A stretch of DNA of 64,000 bases from Ciborinia camelliae (Eukaryota; Ascomycota; Leotiomycetes; Helotiales; Sclerotiniaceae), in NCBI GenBank assembly GCA_025890175.1, contig JANPYM010000003.1, forward strand, positions 2,476,795-2,540,794, written 5' to 3'. The number at the start of each line of letters is the position of its first letter. Position 1 is the first letter of the stretch. A program made the position numbers and the translations under genes. The notes under the pieces are model-generated. The model saw only the letters and a list, made by a program, of their open reading frames with translations, made no database searches and had not been told where the DNA came from. This document shows, in pieces, positions 1 through 13,482 of the stretch.

Positions 1-2200
1 ATATATAGACTTCGAAGACCAGAAACCCTGGACCCTACGATGGAACAATGGAACCTTCTATACCTACAGGCTGTGACCCTGTGGGATCTCGATAACGGCT
101 TGATCGAAATGAGAAATAAGAATTAACTATCACGCTAATCCACTTAGCTTGATGCCACTACAATATAGCGGCGGAGCCATGCGCTGATCGACTTCCCATC
201 AGTGCCTAAGTTCTAACCTCAAGACCTACTAGGTGTCTTCAAATGGTGGTTCAAGAAGATCCTCCACTGCTCCAGAGCACGCAACGCTACGGAACTATAC
301 AAGCGCGTGATCTACTTAACTTATATTATGAGAATTTGATCTGCGATTTTAACATCCAACTACCGGCAGGGAAAAAAATTAGATAGAAAATGCAAGAGGG
401 AGCGAGGAAGATTTTCGGTGATAGAATCTGCTAGCGCCGAGTACCAGGGAAATTCTCCTAGAAATAAATACCTATACACTAGCATTGAAAAGTGGCAAGC
501 GAATGTTGAAAGCTGGAGCGAGAAGAGGTCCAAAGCCACTTGCTTGGCCAGTTGAGTTGGATATTTGACAAGCAAATAACCAAATCTTCACGAGCCTTGG
601 GGTATATTCATTGTGATGGAGGACAATCCGAACATAAAGAGTCAGGAATATTCTATTTAGAAAAGGCAAATGTAGCCTAAGATGCATTATGGATATTGTT
701 GCGAAATTCACATGAATCACCTTCCCGGAGGGCAATCAAACAAAACTTTAGAAATACAATACCGAGAAGTTCTAATTTAGTAGCCCGGCAGCATTCACAG
801 TTCCATTCTCAGCAAAGTGTCTCAAGGATAAGAAACACTATCACAACTGGCGTAATGAATGAGTTGCTACTTAAGTTGCTAGGGTGACTGTGGAGGATAT
901 GTCGGACCATTACCATGTTGCTGGGTCTTTAGCCCCCATAACAATGTCAGTGTTTTTAACCCCAAAGACACGGCCAGATGAGGATATTCATAAGACCAAA
1001 TAAGGACATTTTGACACCCATACCTCCTTGCATTTCGCCTATGTACTGTACATAGGAGGAGACATTTGCGTGATTTACCACATCTTGTTTAGAAGGGAAG
1101 TCAAAGTCCGGTTGAGAGTCTGAGCAGCGGCGCAGCCTTGGCCTGAATCTGATGCTAGATGAGATCCCCACTTACTACTATTCTGAGACAAGGCCAAAAG
1201 ACGAATCTAAATCTACGGAGTAAAGGGAACATTTGGCATATTGTATTGTTCGGCTAGCACTGCAAATCAATGCTGCTGTACTCCATAGTTAATTAAAAAA
1301 TTAAGGATTCCACGTGTTATGAAAATCGCTAGATTAACCTACCAGAGGAGTTAACCAGTAAAATGACCTTGTTCACCTATCTAGCTGGCAAACTTGGCTG
1401 TTTTTTGTAAACCCCCCTGAAGTTTTGATGTCGTCCCGGCATTCGCTCCTTGCAGACAGACCAGACAGACCAGACAGACGTCTGACCCTATCCTCCATCC
1501 TGTTACCAATATTGTTCTCGAATCTCAAACCCTGTTTTAACCTTACCACTCTTGAAAGGTTGAAAGCCACCTGTGCAGCTGTGCTACCTCCATACCTTGT
1601 CACTTGGTGTTATAGGTAATTAACGGTCATTTGAAAATATAAGAACGCTTTTCGAGACTTATACTCCATCAAGTTAAAGGCTAAATGTCAGAAAAAAGCC
1701 AAAAAGACATCCATCATAATATATTTATCCTAGCATTTCCTTATAATATCGAACCTACCCCGAAGGACCACACCGTGATGTTTTAAACCTAAATGGCCCG
1801 AATTAACCGGGTGGAACCCTAGATCGAGGGGTGCATGTTTTGGTGTACCAAACTTTTTGTACATATGTATGTAGTCGCTCATCGTTCTCGACATCTACAG
1901 TATACTTTTCTTGGGACAAAAGGAAGACGATCAGATTTTCTCTTCATCAACCCAACTACTTCCCCTCTTCTACCCAAAGTCCATGACTACATAATAAGCA
2001 AGATAGATACACTTTTACTTTTCCACTCATCGTTTCAGCAAAAGATAATTTGATAGACTCGAAACGTTTCGTTCATTCCTTATTTCCTACTCGGATCACC
2101 ATACAAGAGATAAGGAAGGGCATATCCCGGTCCGAGGCTGAGATAAATCTTTCAACCCTCCCCCTCCTCAGAGAATCTTCATTCTCCCAACATATTGAAA
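1..2200. other. Intergenic, no supported gene
   Basis: I see no convincing coding region here. The open frames are short, many lack an ATG, and they show no domain pattern. A short direct repeat of a gacagacca-type unit lies at about 1453-1482. The last 150 bases (pyrimidine-rich, about 2150-2195) are probably the promoter and leader of the small gene starting at 2201. Confidence 0.5.
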
Positions 2201-2694
2201 ATGTGCGATTATACTCAGGTTGAGTTTCGCTGTGGTTAGTGTTTACTTTTGCTTTGACAATAGAAAATTCATTTGGGTATCGACAAATTAGACTAACAAG
2301 TTTCTATTGGATGAGTAGGTCACGTTCGTTATACTGTGCGGGCATGGTGTACCAATTATGAGACTACACATCGCCGCTGTCCACCAAATGTTGTTGCTGT
2401 GGAGTTTAGGTACGTGTATTTTAGGTCTCATGTTATTTCAACAAACTGCGTGTATTATTTTCTCTAAATCAATCATACTAACTATGGATTTTTATAGGTT
2501 GGGCGAATCGGAAATGTGTGGTTAGTAGTACCCCTCGTTCAGTTCCATCCAGTCTAGACCGTTTGGGTCGAACACAGAATAATATGATATATCTATCACC
2601 TGCTAACAAAACATCAGGAGATTGTAAACATGTTGGAGAGATGCCCGAATGGTACTCTAAAATCACGAAGAAACAGGCTCGAATTCATGTATGA
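2201..2694 (+). CDS. Small four-exon cysteine-rich protein (74 aa), unknown function
   Basis: I built this from splice signals because no single frame is long. Exons are 2201-2234, 2319-2409, 2498-2520 and 2618-2694 (225 nt, 74 codons plus stop). All introns are GT-AG; the first and third start GTTAGT, and the third has a CTAAC branch motif just before its acceptor. The protein begins MCDYTQVEFRCGHVRYTVRA and carries seven cysteines: C2, C12, C23, C33, and later a CGDC pair that is joined across the third intron. The pattern resembles small MCDYTQ-type hypothetical proteins I recall from other ascomycetes. There is no signal peptide and the C-terminus is lysine-rich (ITKKQARIHV). A small intracellular metal-binding protein is possible, but that is only a guess from cysteine spacing. 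It stands alone in a gene-poor region. Confidence 0.75.
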
Positions 2695-5262
2695 TGAATG
2701 ATTGACTCACTCACATTCGGACTTGGCCTCATCCATTCATTATGTATGACGACGAAAATCGGGATCGAAACAAAGAATGAACAGCACATAAAAGAACGAA
2801 AAAGAAGAAGCAGAAGAAGAACGACATCGGATCAATTGGAACTGTGGTGAAAGAGGCGAATACTTTTCTGGACCATCACTGGCCCGGCATACTCCTTACC
2901 CTTACGTATGTTTGTACAGTATGTTGGACAAAAGGATATTCAGCACAACATTTATTGGGCAATGCAAAGAAGAAAACTGGAATGGAGCAAAGGGAATGGA
3001 TGGGTTAGGGAACGGGAATGGAGTAGGGCATCTTTTTATACATTACATATCCAGCAACGGACGGGGGATTGGGAAATCATGAGGAAGGACAGAGCAGGCA
3101 AGGAATGGGAAGGCGTTCTATCAATGAATGGCGCACTGCATTTGAGGAAGGAAGGCACTTTTCACTGGAAAATTACCAGCAGGATGAGATGAGGGAGTTT
3201 AATTTTTTTTTCTATGAGTATGAAGGTTCATATGAATGATAATGGATCATGGGGAATGAAATGTATGTATTCCACATACAACATTTTACATACAAGCACA
3301 AGCACAAGCACAAGCACAAGTGCATTCGCAAACGCAAACGTGTTACTCTCTTCCTTTGGCTCCACCACTTTCAAGGACTCAGGACTGTCCCAGCGAACCA
3401 TTCCATAAACTAGGACTTTCATATCTCATGGCTCAAGCATTAAGAAAGCAAGGCAAACGAGCCAAATTTTCATACGTTAGGCATCCGAGATTTCAATATT
3501 TCGGGGAAGACAATCTGATTCACTGGCCATGGTAACACACATCTCACTCACATCATATTTCCAGCCCCGGAGGCAAATTCTTTTTGTAAATCCCAGCCTA
3601 CCGCAAGAGCCGGCCGTATCCATCTTCTTTTCCCCAGATTTTGGATCCAATACCGGCCCGCATTTAAGGCAGATCAACTCTATATGATCCCTCGAAAAGC
3701 ATTGGATAATGGGGAAGTACCAGATATGCAGCTAGGGGCCTTATACATCTTTTGTTTGATTTTCTTTTTCTTTTACATGAACGCTTGACGAGTGTAGCTT
3801 GAGATGAGATCCAGTGGGAGGAGGGTTATCTACAGTACCTGTGCATAGCCGTCGCGTCTGCGTCGATTTGTTTCGTTTCGTCTCAATGAGGCAATGCAAT
3901 ACAAAAATTCGATTTTTACAAGTACTTGGAACTCTTCCAATTAAGCTCGGGACATATTCTTCGTCTCCTCAATCCACAGATGGTGTGATGACCGGTTAAG
4001 GAAGTGGAAGATCTAGGTGTGTTTCGGAAGGCAATTTGCATGGACGTGTTTTTGTGCACCCTTTGGTTATTGTGTTGATGTACATCCTCATGCACGAACA
4101 AAGACGAATGTAACTGCAGGAAAGACATTCGATCGACTAGTTTATCGGCATTATACGAATTCTATTACTTCTGGGCGATAATAAATGGGGTGGGATTGAG
4201 GTACATGTGTGTAGCTGATGTATCGCGCCAAGGAATTGGACAGAACATTTAGAATATTTGGGATTTGGATGGCGAGATGGGGAAATGGAGGTCGTAGTTG
4301 GTGGTGAGTACTTAATTTTATGTATGTATGTGCTGGCTGCCGGTGTAGTACGCAGGTAGGAGGGGTGTCGTGTTGATCATCATGATTTGGAATCCCGGGC
4401 ACCTGGGTTAAGGGACGGTGTGGATTTTAAGGGTATTGCGTTGGGTACCTAAGGTAGGATTGAAATCTGGATGCAAGAACGTATAGACAAACGGAAAGGT
4501 AAGGCAAGGGAAGGTAAGGGAAGGAAAGCAAAGGGGAGAAAAATGCGAGAAGTGATTAAAACTAGGAGGTTAGGCAAAAGAATCATCGACGGTGAAGAGC
4601 ATCGGGATACTTTTACGATATGATTAGGTACCTAGGTAAGTGTTTTGTGCCGAGATCGAGTTGTGACAGGTGAATAATTACCGGGCTCGGGTACATATTG
4701 TACGGAGAATGTATGGGATTGGGATTGGGATTTTGCATAGGGTGGGGATGAGATTATATGCCATATGCGATCATATACGATGATGCGGTCCAATACCATG
4801 GTTAATCATGATGTGATGCGTTGTTGTGTGCGGGGTCCAGGATAGAAGGAAGTTGTGTGTAGATAGATGTGAGCTGTGAGCTGTGAGGTTGTGAGGTTGA
4901 GAAATATGATAGAAGTTTAGAAGTTGATGGTTTGAGGTTGGGGAAATGTGATAGCCGTGCTTTGGGTGCAACAGATGGTGGGATTTTGTCGTATGTAGCG
5001 TTACAATACATACAGTAATACGTTTATTGTTAGGTACTATGTATGGGATGTCCGTTTAGGTAGAGTTTGCGGTGAAGGTTTTCCGATGTGATTGATATGA
5101 TATTGATATTGATATATTGATATTTATAATGGCAACCTGTGATAATACCATGAGTGATATGAAGTATAATGTATAGAATGGAAATGGAAATTAAGAATAA
5201 AGAATGAAAGTCCCTCATTGCCCAGGTGTTATAAAAGATGTTAGAGTGACGTTGCTTTGGCA

Positions 5263-5289
5263 TACCTACCTACCTACCTACCTACCTAT
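5263..5289. repeat. (TACC)n microsatellite
   Basis: This is a run of about six tacc/cctA tetranucleotide units. The same motif, or its complement TAGG, recurs at 49481-49540 and 50953-51029 and as isolated words across the window. Confidence 0.9.
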
Positions 5290-8200
5290 ACCAACAGTTG
5301 TACTCGAGTATTGTTTGTTTGTTGTATTGTACCTATACTAGTGAGGATGTATTTCCGTGTGTTCACCCCCCTCCTCGCCCCCTTTCTTTTCTGCAGTACA
5401 GTCATCTTACTATCAGTTGTTAAGGTAAAGGTTATCATCGGTATTATCTACCACACCACTGCATTTTTTACTACTGATCTAAATGATTGTTTTAATCATG
5501 AACATATCGGTTCTTCGTATGTACTTACTCCGTTACTCCGTACCGTACAATATACAATGAATACGAATATGTTTTCTTATTCTCACTATTCTTACCCCGA
5601 GGCAGATTACCAGACAGACCCGGTCCATTTTCCATTTTCCATTTTCCGTTGTCATAATGTTTAAGATCCTTGCTTTTGGTATTTTCAAATTTCGTCTCAT
5701 TAATTGCAATAAATTAATTTTCATTTTGTTTTATTTTGCTTATATCGTTGCTTATAGATGCTCATGAGCACGATTAGCTCTTTAGACTCTATGTCGTTGT
5801 TAGCGAGCAGGAAGCTATTCAATGGACCAGATGTGTTGCACGGCAGCCGTAACATCACTATAGTAACCAGGTCTTCGGGCTCTCTGACTTCATTCCCATC
5901 CTGAAGTCAAGGCGGGGTTTGTTGAATTTTCTGGTACCGAGAATATATCTTATATAATTTTACAATTTTATATGTTGATAATCCATCATTTTTTTCTCCC
6001 TTTCTATTTTTTATTATTTTGTTTTCTTTCCGTCTGCTTGGGACATCGATGGACCACCTGCAGCCCTTGGCCATGCGAAATGGAGAATTAAATTTCCAAT
6101 TGTACTAGTGACTTCCTGTAAGCAACGTTCCCACGCCTTTGTCTTTGTCTAGGTATCCTCGTGGAAAAGATACCGAGTAGAAATTCTAGAATTTAGGTCG
6201 CCTAGTTCTAGACAGGGTAGTTTATCCTGTTGATCTTTCAAGAGGTTGAAGAAGACGTGGGGTTTGGTGGGGGTCTGTGGACTATCGTTCAATCATTGTC
6301 GGGAAAAGGATGGGAATCCATGAGAAGATGATGTGAATGTGATATAATTATCGTATTTACGGATTTTGTAGGTGTCCGGGTGTTGAAGAAGTACCCGATT
6401 AGGCAAGTCACTACTAATCACCTCATCCATGTTACAATACTTCCAATAGCTCGGTATCTAATACTCCTATCAGAATATCTTCCTAGCATACCTAGGTAGA
6501 AGTGGTTGGTTAGAAGCGGGCAAAAACGATGTAAGTAAGTCGAGTACTTTCCATGCCATAAGACATATAATACCGACTTGTATCGGAGCAACTCAAAGAG
6601 AAGCCTTATTGCGGAGTATATTATAACGGTCTTCCCTTTCTCCTATTGCAACCGTTTCAAGACATCAATATCCGTATGCGCAAAAGCAAAAGCAAAAGAG
6701 CATACCCTTGTCAATCCAAAACTTCCCGTCGAGATGCGAGTGGCTGGCAAAGAAAGACAGACACTAGGAAGATTTTGGATGGTGGGTGGCTTACGGAAAA
6801 TAATCCTGTTTGTAGCACGTTACGGGGATTGCGAATTCTGGAGATTGAATTTGTAGATGGGCGAGATTGGGGAGATTTTGAGAGGTGATAGATATTGACG
6901 TACGAGAAACCTTGTGGTGCAAGGCTTAAGTGGTGGTGTTTCGATTTATTTTACTCTTCTTGGCCTTGTCCAGTTGGCTTTGAAAGATTGGATGGATAAA
7001 AGAGATTCAGATATCTACGACGACGGGAAGGAAAGAGGAGAAGCATGATCTCGGATGATAGTATGGAGGTATTTTGGCGTTCGGTCAAGACTTTGTTAGT
7101 AATTCATCAGCCGTGTCGCGTCTGTAGACTTCTATATTCCGCCAGGTGTTCACGAATGAAACCAACAAGAAAGAGACGAAATAAGCGACAAGCTCATCAC
7201 ATCGCATCGCATTAGATAAAGCACAGCATACGCTGGTGTTGAGTACAGCATAGAGACCATCCCCTATACTGCGGAGGCCCTTCTACCGATTTTGCCCGGT
7301 ATAAGTTGTGGCATCCTGAATGCGCACATCACATTGATTTCCATTGCAGCGACATGCTCGAGGGCAAAGACTGGGGGAAACGGATAATCACATCCGATCC
7401 CGCCCCTCCAAGGCGTATGTACTCATTGTACTGTCATTATTTCGTCTGCCCCGTCGAGCCCGTCTGAACGGTTTTCTTCCAAATCCTAGTATGTCTGCAG
7501 TACTCGCCAGATTTTGAGTTATTGCAGGACATATATATACAGTTCGCCAGCATGGAAGATGCTCAAATTTTACAAATCTCCTTTCCATGAACCTGGTCAT
7601 ATCTGATCATATGGTTCCTGCATACTGTAGCTGTAGGAATAGGTACCTACAGTATATAGATATGACGATCCAAGAAAATAATTGATAAAAGCATTGCTGT
7701 AACAAGCAAATCAACATGTTTTCGCAACTTTTACTCATTCCAGCTATGGATAAATAACCTGTCTACACTGAGCACCTGATCCGTGGGGGGCAGATCGTTG
7801 GACATTTCCTCCTTTGATGGTTCCGAAGCCATACCGTATGAAGTTGTATGGCTAGTATGCCAATTCTCTCACCGATCTTTCATTCATCATCTAATTATTT
7901 CCTTAATTCTTACTCCGAGCGACTTCTTCGCTTCGTCTCGCTAGCTAGCCATGCCAGCTACGCCAGCTCATTCATAGATACCAATACGATAGATGCGTAT
8001 CATTTGTATGACCCCCACCTGCTACATTCATCCTTTAGACCATCGAGATTCGAAATGAATCGCTAGTCTTACTTCTATAGTAAAGGTTATCAATCAATTA
8101 ATAACAACTTTACAAAGCACTGTATCCTAAATGAAGTCACAAGCCCACCATGTAATCGATTGCTGAGCAATGAATGAATGAAGCTGCCCAAAATCTCACC

Positions 8201-10253
8201 TCCATTTCCATCCAACCTCTCATCTGAGCAATAACTTTAGCAAATACTGTAGTAAAATCTCACTCGCTAGGTTATCCAAAATTCCAAACAAATTCCCCTT
8301 CACTTCTACCTATTATTCTTATTACACACCCCCTCCCAATACCAATACCTTTTCCCAGCTGCGCATGCATGCTTTGATATTTTTCGCTACCAAACTTGGA
8401 CCACCTGTTCTGCAACTTCCATGTTTCTATTCCCAAGTATCCAAATCTTCGATTTATTTAGCATTATCGCTATATAAAATTTCTATAATGCATATTTTTT
8501 GGGGGGAATATTATCCTATCATGGAAATCACATTGTCATCACGATGAAGCTTGGGTGGCTGAAGGCGGTTGGATGCTAATAAGGCATGGTGTTATCAATA
8601 GGTAGCGATTTATGTAATGCCCCCTTCATCCATTCGGGTATTCAATATACAAAATATATATTGTGTACACCCACCTATCTAGGTAGTCAGTCGTCTTCCT
8701 ATCCAATCTTGATTAACCCTCTTGAAATCTTCAACCTTCTCCCATTCATCCAATCCCCCCAAATGAAAACCTGATACAACACCGTTATAACATTTCAAAT
8801 ATCCGTGCCGCACCCTCATCCACCAACCACATTTCTCGTCTGACAAGCTTACGGTATCATGTGCCAATGAGTCCGGTCCAGCCCCTCCAGCTTCATATTA
8901 TCCCCAAGCCAATCCCTCTCCCCTGTCGCGCGCCCCCTAAACCCTACCAATGTCATGTCCGACCGTTGTAAATCTGATGTGATGTGACGTTCTGCACATC
9001 ACTCACATATCCATTGCTACATTACCCAAAATGGAACTTCTAGAAGATTAATTTTTCATTCATCTTTTCCAAAATTCCCGAGGTATTAGGTATAATTACA
9101 CGATCCATATACGGAGCTACTTCTCTGCCTCTTTCGTCTATCATCTCGTTCAGATAATCAGATTTCGAATCTGATATTATTGTTCTTACCTCCGATATTA
9201 GGTCTCAAACTTCTCCCTATCCCTCGTTGTTTCAAATGAATATAAAATTCAAGAACTATACTGATGAATATACCAAACAAATTCAAATTTTTAAAAATCT
9301 CTCCAAGGATTTTACAATATATTTCTATTTGCTCACTGCACCTCCATCCAATGTACTACGTAATCATGCTAAGGGGATGGTTAGAAACGCCAGTAAGCAT
9401 TGCTATAGCAATAGCAATGGTAATAGTAATAGCAACACTGCATTAGCAATCTATACAAGTAAGCAAATAATGAAGCCTTCTTAAAAAAACACATAATATT
9501 CTCAGCCCTCTCCAATAAATACAATAGTACCTACCTAGTAATCCAATCTCATCCATCACCCATCACCCATCACCCGCCTCATCATCTCACCCTCTTCCCC
9601 CTTCCCCCTTCCCACTTCCCACTTCCCCCCGACCGGAGAATATTTCACTCCCAGCGTCCCATTGCATTGAATCCCGTTTGAATATCCTCCGAGAGATATT
9701 CCGTATACTACAAACCAGCCGCCTGCACTGACTGCGCTGCACTGCACTGCACTGCAGCCTTGCAATTGAAAAGCAATATCTCCATACCTACTGTGACCCT
9801 CATCATCCGTACACAATGCAGACAGTCATCCTATCCATATGATACCGTACCTACATACATACCACATACATCGCACATCATACATCTCACCCCTCACATG
9901 TCATCCCACCTCCCACGGTGCACCCCAATGCTTTCTTCAACAACCCAAATTCCCCGTCTCACTCGAGCACCAACCATACTTCCCACTGCCATTTCGTAAA
10001 ACCATAGGCTAGGTGTCGCCGAAGCAGACCCTTGAATGCAATGCATCATCCGTACATAATCGTCATCCTCGTCTTGTGTAATGTCTATCCGTCGCACTGC
10101 ACCCAAACCCTAGTTACCCTACATTACCAATTCAAGGATCCTTCTACTGTATATGCACAAACATAATGTAAGATAGGATAGCAAATTTTTTAAAATAAGG
10201 AGTAGATTCATTTCGTGGTATCATTGAAGGGAGAAAACCCTTACGCAGAAAGA

Positions 10254-10278
10254 AAGCAAGCAAGCAAGCAAACAAGCA
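10254..10278. repeat. (AAGC)n microsatellite
   Basis: A short run of aagc units, with one aaac variant, lies about 400 bases beyond the stop codon of the minus-strand Stu2-type gene, outside coding sequence. Confidence 0.85.
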
Positions 10279-10664
10279 GATGAGATAGGCCCATCCATCC
10301 ATAGCCTATAAGCATGTTCGTATGTTTACGCACATGATCCATCCTCAAACAGTTGCGCTGCGCTGCGCCCGTACAGTACAGGTCAATCATAGCTAGCCAC
10401 GGCCACGCATACATAATACAACATGTGAGCACAATCTCATCTTGCCACATTTCGAATTCGCCTCGTCTCGTCTACGATGACAAATAAGACCCCCTACATG
10501 CACCCAGACAGAGGATGCCACCCCAACCACAAGAAAAATACGAAGCACGACCACAACACCATTTGATCAATGCCAAATAACCCTTCCCTTTCCTTTTCGC
10601 CATCTGCCCAGCCCTCTCCATGCCTATTCTATCCTTGGTCATTAAATGTTTGATACCCATATGC

Positions 10665-13482
10665 TTAATGTTTTGATATGTTTTGCCGTGCCTATGAACG
10701 AATTGTAATTAGTATTTTGCAAACGGCATGCAAGTAAATATATCGAGAACTCACCTTCATTAGCTCAATTTTAGCCTTCAAAGCACTTGTAACCTCGGCA
10801 GCCCTCTTCCAGCTCTCTACCCCTGTTCCACTGCCACTAGCAGCACCACCGGTTCTGGACATGCGATCACTTGTATAAAGTGGTGGTGCCGGACTAGCCC
10901 TGCCACTACCACTGGCAGCACTTGATCTTCCATTGTTCGCAGGTTCCAGATCAGGACTTAACATGTTACGACCATATCCACCAGCCCCGTTTTCTCTCTC
11001 TTCTCCAATTGAGGATGCCATAGACATGCGAGCGCGGCTTCTATAATCTTGTCGTCCCCCATCTGAATGACCGCCATATATAGAATCGCGATATATTCCG
11101 GATTCATCATGGGCACCGTCACGTCCGGGGCTTGATAATCCTCTAGATGGGCTATGGTTATTGGCTCTTTCAGCGGATGACAAGGCATGCTTTAATCTGT
11201 TTTGCTCCCTCCTTAATTGCGCACACATTGCCTCCGCTGTTTCGCAATCGGCCCTCGAGCGAACAAGTTGGGTTTCCTTTGCCTTGATAGATAAAACATC
11301 TCGTGTGTGATCCTCTATTAGCTGTGCATTTTGATTCTTCAATTCTTGAATCTCCGAAACAAGTCGTGAGCGTTCTTGGCGTAAATCATCAGCTTGGCGT
11401 AATAATCGATCTTTGTCCAGTCGCAATTCTTCCAGCTCAGCCTTTTCCAAAGCAGTCAAACCTGCATTCGGTGGAGGTGACATTGAAGACATAGGAGGAG
11501 CTGCATTAGCGGCTGGCGCTTTTGCCAGGGATCGGCCAGCAAGCCCACGGCCTAAACCTACACGAGGTGGAGGTGGAGCTTCTTCCTCAATTGGAGCTGG
11601 TGGCGGGACGGCACGCTTAGGCGAAGCAGGCGCTGGTGGTACCACTTTCTTTCCGGGCGCCTTCAATCCGAGACCAGCTGGCTTCTTTAACCCGGCGGCA
11701 CTTCTCGCTGTAGGCTGGGGCTCCAGCGGGGCTTGCTGGGCGTATGCACTTGGTGCTGGAGGTGGCTTCTTTGCGGCTGCTTTCTTCACCATCTTCTTGG
11801 GCGCTGCCGTTGGGGCAGCTTTAGGGACTACAGGAGCGGGTGGAGGCTTAGGCTTATCCTTTGCCTTGACTTCTGCAGTTTCGAAAAATTCCTTAATTTT
11901 TGTTTTTCGAATCTCATCCAGTCCTTCAAGATGCGGTCCCATTGCACGCTCTCCCATAATCTTCATGATTGTTCCTAAGACTTCAGCTCCACTAGATCTC
12001 AATACCTCACTAGACTCGGCAAGTAACTTCTTTGCGGCTTCTGAAATCTGACCAACTTCGGCTTTGGAAGGAGCGTCTCGAGTTGTCCTGAGCGATCTGA
12101 TCAAAAACTTAACAGTACCCTCTTTAACTTGAGGATTCTTATGTTTCAAGAATTCGAGAGTTTCCTCCAGGCATTCGGTCAAACTCGTTGCTGCAAATAC
12201 TTGATCTAGTGCTGCACCAAGAGCATCCGAGACAGAGGCCTTCTTCTCCTTTAATCTTTCCATAATAGGGCTTTGAATGACGGATCTATATTTGGTGAAT
12301 CCCTTTCGTAAACCTTGAGCTAAAACTTCAACACACTGTGCAGCTTGGGTGACAACTGCAATATTAGCATCCTTCATACATTTTGCCAAACCATGAACTA
12401 TTAAACCAAAGTCGCCGTCTTTGATTCTGGGGACATTGAGACATGTGTATAGAGCCTCCAGCGCTTCTTTTCGTTCTTTCCATTTCGACGAGGCCAATTG
12501 TTCGTGGAAATTTGCAGGGACCTTCGATAATACATCCTGCGGTTCAGCCAGGTCAAATGCGTCAATTTCGACACCCTCGGCCTCCAACTCGTCCTCCTCT
12601 TCTGCGCCGCCTTCACCTGGAGGGGGTGCTCTAGACATTGCTGCTTGTTGTGATCTAAGGAATCGTTCTTGTTTCGGCGCTGGCTCTCCCTTAATCTTCT
12701 CGAATTGGGCTTCCATATCCGTTTGTTGCGTGGGCTTGAGGTCTCCCCAGAACATTGGCTTCATGGCCTCTCGTAACCATCTATAAAACTCAACGGCCAA
12801 ATTTGTAGCTTCCGCACGCACATTCTTATCTGCATGACCGAATGGTTTTGGAAGAATTTTGAGAACTGGTTTTGGGTCCACCGTCTTGCATCCATAGTTA
12901 TGATATATGGCAGTCAATGCAGCTACTGTTGCCGCAACGATTTTTGGTTGTTTATGCGATAATGCGGGGAGAAGCTCTTCGATTACAGGAGCAGCTACAT
13001 CCAATTCGACATATAATAAAAGGGCTTCGAGGGCAGATGCTTTTGTAGCAGCCCTTGTTGAACTCAGTCCCTTTTCGACCAAGGAAGTTAATGTATGACT
13101 TCGTGTTCTGGTACACTGTTCACGTCCACCGAACTTGAGGAAAGCACATAATGCTGCGATACCATCTTGTTGTGCCGCAACGTTCGAATCTGCCACCGCT
13201 CCCTTCCATAATCCAGGGTCGTTGAGGAATGGTCTAAACACTGGATCATGTTCATCTGGTGTAATTTCGAATTGCTTTGCAGCATCTTCATATGCTGCTT
13301 TCCTTACTTTCCATATCTATCACCAGGCACAAGTATTAGTCTATGCGTGCGACCAGTCGAAGGGGATGGTTGGCGCAAAGGGTAGAGATAGTTGTAGTGG
13401 AACTGTAGCAGGGCGACAATACCTTATGTTGAAATCTATCAGGGAGGGGTAGAGAACTGAAATCTTCTTCTTGCTCTGCCAT
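10665..13482 (-). CDS. XMAP215/Stu2/Alp14-family microtubule polymerase
   Basis: Exons on the minus strand are 13423-13482, 10755-13316 and 10665-10691, giving 882 codons before the stop, close to yeast Stu2 in length. The start is the ATG at 13482 (MAEQEEDFSSLPLPDRFQHK). The first intron (13317-13422) restores the TOG-type helix ...DRFQHK|IWKVRKAAYEDA. The last intron (10692-10754) replaces a spurious tail with a short ARQNISKH end. Domains: TOG1 at about residues 1-240, TOG2 at about 270-500 (KWKERKEALEALY helix), a lysine/alanine/proline-rich basic linker at about 510-650, a coiled coil at about 655-745 (TALEKAELEELRLDKDRLLR), a serine-rich region, and a short C-terminal helix. TOG arrays bind curved tubulin and promote plus-end growth at spindle poles and kinetochores; that is family knowledge. 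It is divergent from nudF. Confidence 0.93.

Larger units (their letters stand above)
2695..10664. other. Long gene-poor region (about 8 kb)
   Basis: I found no gene I can support. It contains low-complexity tracts: caagca repeats at about 3294-3320, purine-rich aagg at about 4495-4545, gatatt at about 5093-5125, cctA at 5263-5289, gcaaaa at about 6682-6702, agcaat at about 9405-9435, catcaccc and cttcccc at about 9548-9640, gcact at about 9722-9756 and aagc at 10254-10278. Frames of 60-90 codons here look like by-products of skewed composition. TACCTA/TAGGTA words recur throughout. A multi-exon gene of short exons or a noncoding RNA cannot be excluded. Confidence 0.5.

Noticed and set aside
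2908..3192. A 94-codon frame starting with ATG
   Set aside because: Composition follows ggaatgga-type low complexity; no domain or spliced partner.
5257..5664. A 135-codon frame across the cctA tract
   Set aside because: TTG start and repeat-driven composition; only the tandem repeat is real.
11413..12051. A 212-codon Gly/Ala-rich frame opposite the Stu2-type gene
   Set aside because: It is the antisense shadow of the Pro/Ala/Lys-rich linker.
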